A DNA stretch of 64,000 nt from Phymorhynchus buccinoides (GCA_017654935.2 CM065690.1:1545781-1609780); one strand, 5' to 3'; counted from the first letter of the stretch, positions 23,122 to 38,556 are shown. Notes: generated by a model not told the origin, from the letters alone. Program-made: numbers and translations.

Positions 23122-23621
23122 AGTACAGTTATATTCTTGCAGCTCTGCAGTGTAGCTGTGCTCCCCGCAAGTCAGAGCTTACAGGGATCAGTAACAATAT
23201 TTAATTGTCTTAATTCTTTGAGTTTTGTGTTGATCAAGTGTTCGAATTTAGTGTTTCAAATTTAGTTTTTTTGTTTTTTGTAAAGGATCATGTCAAGAGT
23301 ACTGACTGTTTTTGAGACGTGTTCGTTTCAACATTTGTAGCAGAAAGGCCTCAAATTGGCCCATTAGGCACAATTTTTGTTATTGAATATTTATGATTAG
23401 CATTTGTTTGACGATCGGTAATCAAGTCTGATCTCGTTGCCATCATGTGTAATTGTGAGGTAAGAATTTGAACACTCTTATTTAGCTGAGGTACTGTTTG
23501 GAGTTCAGTTCCAGTTTGTTCCCTAACATTTATATTTTCTAAGACCTTTGAGAAAAGTTTGGATTCAAGACTGAGTGACGCTTGGTGCGAGTTGGAGAGA
23601 AGCTATTGTCCTAATAGGACT

Positions 23622-23740
23622 CTTAAAGACCCCCCACATCACGTGTAACATTCCCTCTTATGCTGGGAAGATTTCTTAAGATTTCTTAGCTATAAGAGGG
23701 AAAACCGTGATTTGGACAAATGACGTGGTGGGTCTTTAAG
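23622..23740. mobile_element. Palindromic MITE, CTTAAAGACCC ends
   Basis: CTTAAAGACCCCCCACATCA at left pairs with TGACGTGGTGGGTCTTTAAG at right; interior TTTCTTAAGATTTCTTAGCT. About 119 bp. Confidence 0.65.
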
Positions 23741-23890
23741 GGCCAGCCACACGTCCACTAGAATTGTACGACTTTATACGGTACGATTCCATCACGTGGT
23801 CTCCAAGAACAAATGTGATTCGTGCGTCGAGATCACGTGACCGAATCGTATCATACGGTCGTGCGATTTTAGCTGACATGTGGATGGCTC
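23741..23890. mobile_element. Palindromic MITE, GGCCAGCCACACGTCC ends
   Basis: Left GGCCAGCCACACGTCCACTA and right AGCTGACATGTGGATGGCTC are imperfect inverted repeats, with ATTGTACGAC/GTCGTGCGAT continuing inward. It abuts the MITE at 23622-23740. CTTTAA/CTTTAG flanks may be a target duplication. Confidence 0.6.
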
Positions 23891-25669
<1,779 letters not shown>

Positions 25670-26038
25670 TAATTCCTGAAGTAATCATATCATTTAAGCA
25701 AAACTTGTTTTTCAACCTGAATATAACAATGTTCTGGCAAACACAAAGTGAACCAAACATATCACTGTACAAAGAAACAATATTTATATTATAGATAATT
25801 ATATAATAATACTTGATATGAACACACACACACTCATAGTTGTACACACACCGCATACACTCGCACGCAAACACACACTTAACATACACACTCACACACA
25901 CACTTGTCATGATCTATGTGTAATAATTCACATATTTTTCATTGCGCGTTGATTTTTCCCCTGTTTCTCTTTTCAATCTTTTCATTTTATTTGCTTAATT
26001 TTTTTTATCGTCAATAAAGAACATCTTGACTTGACTTG

Positions 26039-27689
<1,651 letters not shown>

Positions 27690-27690
<1 letters not shown>

Positions 27691-27815
27691 ATTGAGCCAG
27701 TCTTCCCATTGAGCCCATAACCAGTCGGTTCAGGACCGAAAAAACCCTCACCTCTGATGGGATTTGGACCTGTGGCCTCCCAGCCAGTACTACACCACGG
27801 CGGCTGGTATATTCA
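27690..27815 (-). mobile_element. Degenerate tRNA-like SINE head
   Basis: The minus strand reads CCGTGGTGTAGTACTGGCTG then ACAGGTCCAAATCCCATCAG, resembling A- and B-box sequences, but with too short a spacing for an intact tRNA head. Confidence 0.42.
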
Positions 27816-28021
27816 TTATTGGTAGAGTGTTTTTTAGGTGAGGCGCACATTTCGGACATAAATCTCATTTGTGGAGGTTTTTAAACACGTTTTTTTAGGG
27901 ACTCGAACATTAGTTGTGGAGTGTTTTGCATGCATTCCAGACTTGCTGTCCATATATAACCGCTTCACTGCCACAGGAAAATGGAGAAATTATCAATTTT
28001 CTTATAATAAAATTAAAAAGA

Positions 28022-28250
28022 TAATAATAATAATAAACGGACACTTATATAGCGCTTTTTATCGAGCACAAAGCGCTTTACAATCAGCATTGAAACACGC
28101 ACGTATGTGTACGCTCGCGACTGAACGCGTTCTTGCACACAGACACACACACACAGACCCACACACATTTAATCAAACACAGAAAACACATGCTCACTGA
28201 AACGCACACACACTTGCACAAACATACACTTGTACAAACACGCGTGCGTT
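28022..28250 (-). mobile_element. Non-LTR 3'-end repeat D, copy 1
   Basis: (AAT)n, then CACTTATATAGCGCTTTTTA, TCGAGCACAAAGCGCTTTAC and AATCAGCATTGAAACACGCA, followed by CA-rich sequence. The minus strand thus ends in a trinucleotide tail, as in LINE 3' ends. Near-identical to 47925-48190. Confidence 0.7.
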
Positions 28251-28463
28251 TGACTCGATCTGAGAAACGTCTAGAGATTTATCTTTCCTCACTTGTCTGA
28301 ACCAAAGACCAGCATTCCAGGACTATGACATCAAAGCTAATCACATCACCAATGAGGTCAGGGGCAAGCATTGAAAGGGTTAAGTCTAAATCATGAAGTT
28401 TATTTTGTACATGACTTGAACCTAGCTGTGAAGAGTCTTGCGCGCATTATGGACTTGCATCTC

Positions 28464-28628
28464 ATTCATTCCAGACTCGAACACTGTTTTGCATTCGTTC
28501 CAGACTCGAACACTGTTCTGCATTCGTTCCAGACTCGAACACTGTTCTGCATTCGTTCCAGACTCGAACACTGTTCTGCTTTCGTTCCAGACTCGAACAC
28601 TGTTCTGCATTCGCTCCAGACTCGAACC
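28464..28628. repeat. 29-bp minisatellite, ~6 copies
   Basis: Unit CATTCGTTCCAGACTCGAAC plus ACTGTTCTG. A piggyBac-like end word TTAACCCTTTCACTGCC lies just downstream (28666). Confidence 0.94.
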
Positions 28629-29087
28629 TCCGCCTCCTGCACTACTACCCCTCTCACTCCTACTTTAACCCTTTCACTGCCGAAGTCGCATTTTATCACC
28701 TCAGTGATTTAACACCTATGCCACTCCAAGGCATCAAATTGGGGTCTATTATCTAAAGACCCTATTGTCTTAGTTTTGCGAAGTAAGGATAGACCATCTT
28801 ATGGCATCTATATTATAATGCGCTAAGAGCCGAGGAGGGGACCCTAAAAACTCAAGTACCGCGTAAGTGTCGGACTTCCACTCGCAATGCGGGTCAAGAT
28901 GCGCGCTTCGTCTGTTTATTCCGCTAGGCCGTATTAAAAAATTTGCTTGGGAAAGTTGATTTTGAAGGCAAAATGCTGCTCGCGTGTCGATTGGCATTAT
29001 TTCGAAGCTGCGTCAATTGTCCGACTTGACTGTTTTCCCTTCTTCCTCTTATAATGACATTTTTACAGCGACTTTCGACGAAGCCTT

Positions 29088-29191
29088 AATAGCTAGATAG
29101 GTTAGGACGCTACGTCACAAGTCCGTAGATCGTGTAGGTTGCGGGTTCGAGTCTGTCCCTCGCCACAATTTTTTTTTTTTTTTTTTTTTTT
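29088..29191 (+). mobile_element. tRNA-like SINE head with T-run
   Basis: GATAGGTTAGGACGC (A-box-like) and GCGGGTTCGAGTCTG (B-box) have tRNA-like spacing. They are followed by CCCTCGCCACAA and a ~24-nt T run that would stop Pol III. A diverged tRNA gene is the alternative. Confidence 0.5.
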
Positions 29192-29407
29192 GGGGGGGGG
29201 AGGCTTTTCATCATTTTTTTTTAAAGGAGAGGGGAGTGGGCGGAAGGGAGTGGGGCGCAGCCCAGGGAGGGGGGAGCTGGGGGTGGGGGGACACACGGGG
29301 GGGGGAAAGCAGGATAGGGGAAACCCCACGCACGTTTTTGTTGTTGCGTATTTGACACGTTTTGAAATTCGCTTGCCCATTTTCGGAGCAGTTATGCGTA
29401 ACATGCA

Positions 29408-29953
29408 CGCAAAGCAACTCCTGCCCGCAACCATAGGCCCAACAGTAGTACTCGGCATGCAAAGCAACTCCTGCCCGCAACCATAGGCCCAACAGTAGTA
29501 CTCGGCATGCAAAGCAACTCCTGCCCGCAACCATAGGCCCAACAGTAGTACTCGGCACGCAAAGCAACTCCTGCCCTCAACCATAGGCCCAACAGTAGTA
29601 CTCGGCACGCAAAGCAACTCCTGCCCGCAACCATAGGCCCAACAGTAGTACTCGGCACGCAAAGCAACTCCTGCCCTCAACCATAGGCCCAACAGTAGTA
29701 CTCGGCACGCAAAGCAACTCCTGCCCGCAACCATAGGCCCAACAGTAGTACTCGGCACGCAAAGCAACTCCTGCCCGCAACCATAGGCCCAACAGTAGTA
29801 CTCGGCATGCAAAGCAACTCCTGCCCGCAACCATAGGCCCAACAGTAGTACTCGGCATGCAAAGCAACTCCTGCCCACAACCATAGGCCCAACAGTAGTA
29901 CTCGGCATGCAAAGCAACTCCTGCCCGCAACCATAGGCCCAACAGTAGTACTG
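29408..29953. repeat. 50-bp minisatellite, 11 copies
   Basis: Unit parts GCAAAGCAACTCCTGCCCGC and AACCATAGGCCCAACAGTAG plus TACTCGGCAT. Copies differ at only one or two positions. The long minus-strand open frames are repeat artefacts. Confidence 0.97.
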
Positions 29954-29959
29954 GGCTGT

Positions 29960-31130
29960 AGGCTAGGCGTAGGCCTATCGCAAGACGGATTCAGAGCCAG
30001 ACGAGCAGCGCCTCGCCACAGACCATCGCTGAGCCTCACGTGCATGACTAATGACTGCTTGCCTAGGTGCTTGGGTAACGAATTCACACAGTACACACAC
30101 AATCCAACACAACACAAGGCCTCCTGACGTTTTCGCGCGGCGGGAGTTGTAGACTAGTTTCTCAAGAGCGGGCGCTTCGAACACTAGTACAGAGCTTAAT
30201 CTAGAGCACGGGATTGGTCAAATCCCCCAAAGTTTTGTTCCTTCCCGCGATAATCGGTCCCGCACATTTGCAGAACGACCCGCAGTTTTTACCGATCGAT
30301 GCAGGAAGACCTTCGTCGTCTGCTAAACCCGTCGTCTGGACAAACTGAAAGTATCGAGCAGGAGTGAAGGATTTCTCGACATTTCATTGGTTCTTGACAA
30401 AATGTTAGTGTTAATCAACCAATCGCGTTCTTCTCGTTCTACCGACAGGAAGTTGCGAGAGTTTCGGCCGCCATCTTGAATGTTCTTCAAAATGAAGCGG
30501 GCAGGGAGGTGTTTGATTTTGATTTTCGCAGAGGCATAGTGAAAAAAAAAAAAATCCTGTTCCAAGTGAGTGTGAAGACCTCGAAGAAAAGGCTTCTTAC
30601 ATAATAAAACGTTCGGAAAGAATGACAACAGCGGTTCCAAAATGACTGGTTGAAAAAGTGGCCGAGGTGTTACAGTCTGTGTACGAGGGTGGGGGAGGTA
30701 CTGGTTCTTATGTATGGGATGTGGGGTTGGATAAAGGGGAGTGCCCCCCATTTTTTTTTATATGAGGGGGGGACTGCCCCCCTTTTTCAGAAATCCTACT
30801 CTGTAGTAGAAATTCGGCAAAGTGTCAAAAAAACATTGTTGACTGGCGCATTAAGATTTAGTTGAAATCATTTTGTTTGACCAATCAGATAAGAGCCTGT
30901 GATATCTTTCTGAGTAACTTTTGTAAAAATCGTTTCTTAGACACCGTTTGTCAAAAACGTTATGCAGCGTGCAGGGCGCTCTCTTGTGAAATTTGCCCTG
31001 GCTTCGGCCTAGTGCGTTCATTGGCAGCTTGCTTGATTTAGAACACAGACCTCCACCCGTGTGACACAGTGATGCCAAGTGAATGGTCATGGGCAGGCAT
31101 TGACTGGCACTGCACTTGGTTCATCAACAG
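29960..31130. other. No recognised gene
   Basis: TAGAGCACGGGATTGG at 30201 faintly resembles the start of the hAT-like element at 9625, but no inverted end was found. Nothing else recognised. Confidence 0.5.
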
Positions 31131-31232
31131 GGCTTGTGACGTATGTCAGCGGTGATGGCTTGTGACGTATGTCAGCGGTGATGGCTTGTGACGAATGTCA
31201 GCTGTGATGGCTTGTGACGTATGTCAGCAGTG
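31131..31232. repeat. 26-bp minisatellite, ~4 copies
   Basis: Unit GGCTTGTGACGTATGTCAGC plus GGTGAT. Confidence 0.93.
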
Positions 31233-31664
31233 ATATAAGCACACAAAAACAGGGTTATATAGGCCTAAAGCATGCACTTTTTTTTTTTGCATCAGTTTAT
31301 AGTGTTATGGTCGGACGCAATTTTTAGCATAATTTACACATTTGTTTGGTCAAACACATTTTGAAAAAACTCTAGGGCAAATCCTGTAAGACTTGTCACC
31401 GATTCTACTAGTGTCAAAAGACTAATTTCTGTGTCATAGGTGTTTTTATTTATCCAGAACTGAACAAACATAAATGATCAGCATTTTCAATGTCAGGAAT
31501 CTTCAGAAAGGGTATGTCATCTAAGCATTAGTTTGCGACAGTAAGACATTGCGTGAGACATCAAGACCTATCCTTGAGAAACGCGTAGGAGGAAAAAAAT
31601 TCCTGCCCCTTCCCCCTCCTCTCTTCCCTTGTACTGTAAAAACTGGACTATAAGATTCACCTGT

Positions 31665-31972
31665 CCCCCATGGGGATACCGGGGGGTCTTTTGTATAAAT
31701 AGTTCTCCCGCCTTCTGGAAGTTCTGTGATTGTAACTTCTTCCAATCTGTCTTTTTAACTCTGCCTTTTCCCTTTGCTTACTGTCATCTATTATCTTTCT
31801 GCCCTTACTGGTCCATTCTCCTGCCTTTTTTCACGAAACAGTTTCAAAAACATTTCCTCCAGCCGAAGTCTGACTTGCTAGGCCTAGCTATTTCTTAGCG
31901 CATAACGGCAGCATGACGCTTCTGCACTCATAATTGACAGGAAACTGTCTAAGCGATCGAAGAAGAAGAAGA
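31665..31972 (+). mobile_element. SINE-E, 3' module type 1, nested in a TIR element
   Basis: The body has CCATGGGGATACCGGGGGGT, CCGCCTTCTGGAAGTTCTGT and TCTGCCTTTTCCCTTTGCTT. The 3' module has TAGCTATTTCTTAGCGCATA, ACTGTCTAAGCGATC and a (GAA)n tail. AGATTCACCTGT (31653-31664) and AGATGCACTTGT (31973-31984) flank it as a 12-bp target duplication with two differences. Confidence 0.78.
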
Positions 31973-32251
31973 AGATGCACTTGTATATAAGCTGTGTCCC
32001 TTAAATTGATGACATTTTAGGTATTTTTTCGCCAGTTTATATGTCACCAGTTTATAAGTTGCAGAGAAAATTGTGTGTGCACAAACCAATATTGAAATTC
32101 TCCTATCAGAACATGAGCATTTAATGTTCTCAGACACTTTAAGCATGAGGTTTGAATCTGTTGATTGTCAAGACCAGTTTTGAGTCTAAAGAAGCTCAAA
32201 ATTGGCCGAAGATGTGGCCAGAAACATGTAAGCATACTGATAAATGTAGAA

Positions 32252-32270
32252 TGGGGGGGGGGGGGGGGGN
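32252..32270. other. Poly-G run ending in N (assembly uncertainty)
   Basis: A G homopolymer followed by the only N in the window; length unreliable. Confidence 0.9.
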
Positions 32271-32701
32271 ATTCCACATACAAGCCACATCAGTCTATAA
32301 GCCGCATGGGCCAAAGTTGAGGAAAAAAGTAGCGGCTTATAGTCCGCATTTTACGGTATATGAAGTGAGCAGCCTTGTGGGATTTCAGGTAGGGTGACCT
32401 TGTTGATGTGACTGTAACGGAGTGTAACCCAGTGCCTTTCAGAGCTGAGCCTTTTCAGGGGCTTTAGTGGGCCGAAGAGAAGCTGACTGTTGAGGCAGGG
32501 AGAGAGAGTTCCTTCCTGCACACATACATTACCTACCCCCCTCCTCACTGTCACTTAGTGTCAGTAAGCCAGGTAGGATCCTTAGCTGCCGCCAAGAGCC
32601 CAATCAGAAATGTCCTGGAATGAAGGTGGGTACCACGCTTACCATTTTTGTTTCCACATTCTTCATGTACGCTATTCTCAACATTTACTTTCTGTTGGTT
32701 G

Positions 32702-32873
32702 TACAGTGGAACCTCCCTTATAAGACCTTCAAAAATCATCCAAAATGAGGTCTTATAACTAATATATGGGAGGGGTCTTATATGGGAGGTACTTTTAATA
32801 CTTACAAAGAAGAGTAATGTCTCAGAGAATAGGTGTTATATGGGAGGAGTCTTATAAGGGAGGTTCCACTGTA
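32702..32873. mobile_element. mariner-like MITE B, copy 1
   Basis: TA-CAGTGGAACCTCCCTTAT at the left and ATAAGGGAGGTTCCACTG-TA at the right are perfect inverted ends with TA flanks, as for Tc1/mariner elements. Interior TTAATACTTACAAAGAAGAG. 172 bp including TA. Confidence 0.82.
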
Positions 32874-32892
32874 TTTCTATTCTCTCTATGTA

Positions 32893-32925
<33 letters not shown>

Positions 32926-33125
32926 CACTCCATGTGTCTCTCTCTGTTACTGTTAGTATGTGTCTGTCTCTCTCTTTCTCTCTCAACAGTTTATTTTCCA
33001 TATTTTTTGCTGAAATGTTCCTTTTTCAACCAAGTAAACTGTTTCAGAGAAGCAGACTTATCACAAAAAAACATTGCGCGGTGTATGTATGTGTGTGCTG
33101 GAGAAGCAGTGTGTGTAACAAAGTC

Positions 33126-33342
33126 CAGGGCTCCCAATCGTCCCGTAAAACTAGGGGTCCCAGGGACTCCTTCACTTACAGTATAGAGAGTCCTAGAGGC
33201 GAGATAGAGGGTCCCCGTGGCATTGCGAATGCTAAGAAGAATTTTTCTAGCGCATCCCTGGCACCCCCTGCACATTCTTTTACAGGGTCCTTTAGAATTA
33301 TAGTACTTCATAGACCCCCTAATGGGGTCCCTGGGAGCCCTG
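33126..33342 (+). mobile_element. CAG-TIR MITE A, copy 1
   Basis: CAGGGCTCCCAATCGTCCCG at left and GGGGTCCCTGGGAGCCCTG at right. The last ~75 bp are duplicated in tandem to 33430. Interior CAGGGACTCCTTCACTTACA and GTGGCATTGCGAATGC shared by the copies at 39313, 41551 and 55895. Confidence 0.75.
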
Positions 33343-34084
33343 TGGATGAATGATCACATTCTTTTACAGGGTCCTTTAGAATTATAGTACTTCATAGACC
33401 CCCTAATGGGGTCCCTGGGAGCCCTGTGGATGAATGATCACATTTTTTTTAATAGATTTTTGTTTTCCTGCCCTCAAAAGTTGAAAGCTAGGCTGGTGAT
33501 GAACGGCAATCTTGAGGTGGGTGTACAGTTAATTTGGAAGCTGACATGTTCTCGCCCCCACCCCCCACCCCCTCTCTCTCTCTCTCCCCCTCTGTCTTTC
33601 TATACTTATTTCTTTGTTGCATTTCCTCCGTGTTTCAAACACAAACTCAGAAGAATATAAATCATAGTGCACTTCGTGATGCACAAAAGTTTAACGCTTT
33701 GAAATTGGGCATGAAGACCTTAGTCCATACCTATTTTAGCCATGATTAATCTGACGTATGTCAACCGTCAACCTGCTGATATGTGTTATTCTGAACGGTG
33801 TGTGTGTGTGTAAGAAAGAGTGAGGGTGGGGGGAGGGGACAGCGTGATAGAGAGGGAGAGAGAGTGGAGGGGCTGGGGGTATATGTTCCCCACATAGCAT
33901 GTAATTTGATGTTTTCTAATGATATCTTGTTCTTACGATGTCAAAGTTCTTTTTTATGTTTTAATCTTGTATGTCTCCTTTTCTTCTTTCTTAAACCTGT
34001 TGGTTTTTATGCCTTCAGCCTCGCGAGGGACAGGCGTCACTTTTTTAAATGAATTATATCGTTATTATTATTATTATTATTATT

Positions 34085-34177
34085 AAATACACCTGTGCCG
34101 GGGTGGGTGGGTGTGTACAAAGTGATATTGTGCATAAAGTGTAGTCCAGTATAAACACACAGACACACACACACGCA

Positions 34178-34234
<57 letters not shown>

Positions 34235-34240
34235 TGTAAC
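34085..34240. repeat. Trinucleotide and (CA)n/(GA)n tracts
   Basis: (ATT)n at 34061-34085, then CA/CG-rich repeats and (GA)n to ~34235. Confidence 0.85.
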
Positions 34241-34448
34241 AAGAGAGAGGGAGAGATTTCAGATTTATTCTTATGAAATTATTCAATGAAATACTAGATT
34301 TTTGTCAAGCTTTTGGTTGACTCGTGTTCAGTCAAATAATCCCACTTTGAAAACTGTACTGTGTGGAGCTTCCATCCAGTTCATGAGGTAGTTGTAAATG
34401 AATATGTAGTGCTAGGGTGTCGTTAATTTGCATTCTGCCATTACAATG

Positions 34449-34638
34449 TACAGTCAAACCTCTATTTAAGACTTCCAGAAAGTCAGACAAATGGGTCTTA
34501 AATGGGAGGGGTGTTTTGGCAGAGGTCAGTTTTATACATAGAATATAGTAAGCTGCATTAATCCAGTTATAAAAAAAATCGGTCTTAAATGAGAGGAGGT
34601 CTTTTAACAGAGGGTCTTGTAATAGAGGTTTGACTGTA
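34449..34638. mobile_element. mariner-like MITE, second family
   Basis: TA-CAGTCAAACCTCTATTTAAG at left and GTAATAGAGGTTTGACTG-TA at right, with internal repeats of GGTCTTAAATG. TA flanks suggest Tc1/mariner mobilisation. Confidence 0.8.
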
Positions 34639-35316
34639 TTTTTCACTCAAGGTTTTCATAGTCCAGTGAGAATCGCATAACTCAAAATTAAAGGGACTGA
34701 AATTTTATGTTGAGATAGCCAATATTTTGAGTTGAAAAGACCTTTTAGGCTAAAGATGATAACACTGGGACCAGAACATTATTGTGAGTTACCCAGTATT
34801 TTGGAGTTATACATTTTTTCAGTTGTGAGGAATCCACTGTATGTGAATTAGCTAGGAAAAGTGCGGTAAGCAGTGTTTCCTGGTTGTCTGCTGAGAAGCA
34901 ACCCCCCCTCCCCTTCTGTTCTGAACTTCCACTTTGACCCCTTCAGGATGTCACTGCCTTAGGTAAGCTCCATTGCTGGCCCGGGGCTGCCTAGAAACAA
35001 TGTTGCAACAAATAAGAAGCGCAACAAAGCTCACACCGTCAATGATTCAGTTTGGACAACATTACTGGTTGATCCAAGTTCATTTTTCACTTTGAGATCG
35101 TGGTCACTTGCATTAAAATCAGAATCGTTATCACTGTTAATGAAAACGTATTGGAGAATGTTCTGAGGCTTGTCTAGGGCCGATTTTTAACATTCAAAAT
35201 GAAGATAGAACTTCCAAACATAAGTCAAGCGAAAGCTGGAACAGTGATGAAGAGATGTAACTAAAAAAAACGTGGTTTGGATTTTTTTTAAAAACATGGA
35301 TTTAGACATAAAAACT

Positions 35317-35600
35317 CGCTGTTTCGAGAATACTCGTAAGTAGGCCCTGACTGGCGTTCTCCTGTTCCGAGTAAGCTCGTAAGTAGGCCCTGACTGGCGT
35401 TCTCCTGTTCTGAGTAAACTCGTAAGTAGGCCCTGACTGGCGTTCTCCTGTTCTGAGTAAACTCGTAAGTAGGCCCTGACTGGCGTTCTCCTGTTCTGAG
35501 TAAACTCGTAAGTAGGCCCTGACTGGCGTTCTCCTGTTCCGAGTAAGCTCGTAAGTCGGCCCTGACTGGCGTTCTCCTGTTCTGAGTAAACTCGTAATTC
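35317..35600. repeat. 43-bp minisatellite, ~6.5 copies
   Basis: Unit GAGTAAACTCGTAAGTAGGC plus CCTGACTGGCGTTCTCCTGTTCT. The unit is not a multiple of three. Confidence 0.94.
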
Positions 35601-36099
35601 GTCCGGAATGAGTTAAGCATGTTTTTTGTTATCATTTTGCCTCAAACGTTTTAGAACGATTTGTAATGTGCAACTTGGCAGATCCTCATTCAACCACTGA
35701 TTATCGGTATGTTTGTTTTTGAAAAGCATGCCCTGTTGACTGGTAGAATTCAAGGAGCTGTATGATCTCTTAACATTGGCTTTGTAATTAACACATACAC
35801 ACATGCAAGCATGCACGAACACACACACACACACATGTACAATGTTTATTCGATGTTATGAAGTTAACAAAACGTCCTACAGCCGATGCATTAGTTGAAA
35901 AACAAGTACTCTTGTGTCTTTTCTCTCCAAAGAGCTAGTCAGTTTGCTGCCAGTAGGTGGCCCTGTTAGGAGCTATGTACCTTGAAATGGAAACTTCTTT
36001 ACACCTTTATTTATTGTAATATATTTCTGATACAATTTGCATCAACAATGAGTTGTGGCGTGGAAAGTGGAATGACAAAATGATAAGTTGTGCCTAATA

Positions 36100-36565
36100 C
36101 ACCCGTACTTGATACAACCCAGCCAGCTTTTATCTGAAATGCATATGTAGCCGCAAAGAAAAGTCTCCTTTATGTACTGTTCCACAGTGGAACAGCCTCC
36201 CTGAAGACGTTGCCTATGTAGCCGCAAAGAAAAGTCTCCTTTATGTACTGTTCCACAGTGGAACAGCCTCCCTAAAGACATTGCCTCTACTCAGTCATTG
36301 GAGGCATTCAAAAGAGGCCTCCACAAACACCTCCACTGTAACTAAAACAAGGGAGCTAGGGGCCATAGATCAAAGTAGTAGTAAATGAAGGGCAGGAGCT
36401 GTGCCGGTCGGGGTTCACCCTCGTCGCCGGGGACTGCTACAGTAACCAGATTGGCCTTGCCTGGATAGTGCAAAATAAAAGGTTTATGGCCCATGCACTT
36501 GCTTCTGATTGGCCTTGCCTGGATAGTGCGAAATAAAAGGTTTATGGCCCATGGACTTGCTTCTG
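36100..36565 (+). mobile_element. 3' fragment of a non-LTR retrotransposon
   Basis: A C-terminal RT-type end is readable: KEKSPLCTVPQWNSLPEDVA, then after a 71-bp tandem duplication (36148-36289) TVPQWNSLPKDIASTQSLEA and FKRGLHKHLHCN with TAA at ~36341. The W-N-S-L-P...F-K..L motif is the usual end of CR1/jockey-type ORF2. The presumed 3' UTR contains a 60-bp duplication (36449-36568). Confidence 0.68.
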
Positions 36566-36781
36566 AATTTATTCACTTATAGTTCCATGGGGGCAAGTTT
36601 TCCTGCTATACAAGGATTTCCTGTTTTTGAAGTTTACCACAAAAGGAAGTTCCTTTTTTTTCAAGTTGGCAACAAGATCTTTGTGTGTACTGTATTTTTC
36701 AAACACTTTATAATAAGTTTTGTATAAATTGTGGAAAAGGCAAAGTGAAATACCTTGATAAATTGTTTTTTTTTGCTTCAG

Positions 36782-36855
36782 CTGCAGGGGAACATTGCCC
36801 CAGGACCCCGGCCTTTCAGGGTTTTTTCATTTTGTGTAGTTGCGCCCATGTAGTT
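36782..36855. mobile_element. MITE H right-end fragment
   Basis: CAGGACCCCGGCCTTTCAGG, TTTTTTCATTTTGTGTAGTT and GCGCCCATG match the right end of copies at 42395 and 48710. Confidence 0.5.
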
Positions 36856-37723
36856 CTACTTCCTGCATTATTATTTCAACCTTGTATGCTTTCCTTTCTG
36901 TTGGTTTTCATCTCTTGTTCCACCCCCACCCCAAAGTGCAGCAGAATCTTCCAACTGGATGAAGTTGGCTGCCTGAGGCATAGAAGAAGAAGTATGGAGA
37001 CCCACCATCATGTATGCCTTGCGAAAGGCTTGGGGGGTTTTGTCCACCATTTTCTTTTGGAGCGCTAGAACTCAAGGCGCCAGCATGTTTGGAAAACGAG
37101 ACGCCGCACAATCCATTTAAAGGTCTTGTTCAGAGGTGTGCCTCTTGACGCAGTTTTTGTTAATTTTCTGAAAATGGTGAATTAATATATTTTAGTTTAA
37201 TCTGATATAGATTTTAAATTTTTCGCTACGTAGCACGCACATGTGCGTGGTAGAAGCTTCCTCCGTTCAGTACGCAGCACGCACATATGTGTGGTGTCTT
37301 TGACAATGAACAGTGCACGTCTAAGGGTAAAAAACTTCTTTAACTATTTTCAGCAATCAGTTATCTGTCTTCCCTTGAGCAAAGCTGGTCTAAATTTGTC
37401 ACAGGCAGCTTTTGAAAAGACTAACCGAAAGCGCAGCGAATAGTAGCAAAGAGGCAAAAACACTATCGGAACAAGATGGGTATGTTTGTGTTCATGTATT
37501 GGTGTGAAAATGGAAAACAATAGTCGAAGAAACTTGATGTAGGTATGTATAGCTAGAGACTCGTTCAGTCCAACAACACCATTAACCAAACACTCACACT
37601 TGGTTTGCAAGCAAAAGTTGAGATGAAAATTGCAGAGTTTACTACATCTGTGGTGAAAAGCAGCTGGGAAATAGTACGGGGTGAAAGAGTTCAAATGGAA
37701 TTACAAAGTAGGTCTTAAAAAAA

Positions 37724-38014
37724 CCATGGATGCTCCTGCTTTCAGGATGTCCTGAAATGCAGGATTTTTTGTATTGTCTGGAGCCGGCATCGCCGGATTA
37801 TGAGAATTTGAGAAGCAACGAATTTCCTGTTTATAAAGATTTTGTTGGTTTCTCGCATGTGTAGAATGTTAAAGAAATGAATTCAAATAAATATTGACAT
37901 GCCTTTGCCAGGAACTTTATTATATTTTTAGGATTGTTTAAGTCGAGTTGTTAACTGGGCGGCCCCTGGACCCCTGCCTTGCAGGATTTTTTAATTTCCC
38001 AGGAGAACCCATGA
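37724..38014. mobile_element. MITE, CATGGGTGCTCC family, copy 2
   Basis: CCATGGATGCTCCTGCTTTC at left, CCCAGGAGAACCCATG at right; interior matches 6561-6834. Confidence 0.65.
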
Positions 38015-38395
38015 TAACCATGAAATATGTTCATCCCAGTACTTGCTGTTTAGATTGTCTAAATATCAGTCTGGATTTTAAACTGGTAAATCATAAAGTT
38101 ATAAACATTTTGTTTTAAACTTTCTACACTTACAAAGGCTTTTCTTCTTGTGGTAGGTTAACTGCACTCCCCCCCCCCCCGTCTTACCTGATTACAGAGT
38201 GTTGCGCTGTATGAAATATGCTTTTCTGTCTGTCTTGTTGACGACGTAAGGGGTGCATGTACTGCATACAACGTGATCCGACTGTGACATGTGTGAGGCA
38301 TGTGAAATCTAAATATGAACAGTACAAGTTTCGTTCACTATATTTGTAGTACATGTATACTAATCTGATGAAATGTCAGACATTTTACAGTGGAA

Positions 38396-38556
38396 CCTCC
38401 CTTATAAGACCTTAAAAAAACATCCAAAATAAGGTCTTATAAGGGAGGTAACTTTAATACTTACAAAGAAGGGCAATGTCTCAGAGAAGTAGGTCTTATG
38501 TGGGAGGGAGTCTTGTCATGGGAGGTCTTATACGGGAGTCTTATACAGGGGCTGTA
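38396..38556. mobile_element. mariner-like MITE B, copy 2
   Basis: TACAGTGGAACCTCCCTTAT at left; body matches 32702-32873; right end degraded. Confidence 0.72.

Larger units (their letters stand above)
31632..32358. mobile_element. TACCGTA-type palindromic element with SINE inserted
   Basis: Left TACTGTAAAAACTGGACTAT and right TAGTCCGCATTTTACGGTA are inverted ends of the family also seen at 22556, 50203 and 55134. It is interrupted by a SINE (31665-31972). A G-run at 32252-32269 ends in an undetermined base (N, 32270). Confidence 0.75.

Noticed and set aside
29408..29953. CRISPR-like array (regular 50-bp repeats)
   Set aside because: Repeats are contiguous with no unique spacers; the context is eukaryotic.
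29102..30117. Minus-strand frames of 100-270 codons with a repeated CRVLLLGLWLRAGVAL-like unit
   Set aside because: Entirely the 50-bp minisatellite; the unit is not a multiple of three and all frames are open by composition.
30201..30545. Third hAT-like element
   Set aside because: Only a short resemblance to the 9625 terminus at 30201; no matching right end or zinc-finger coding found.
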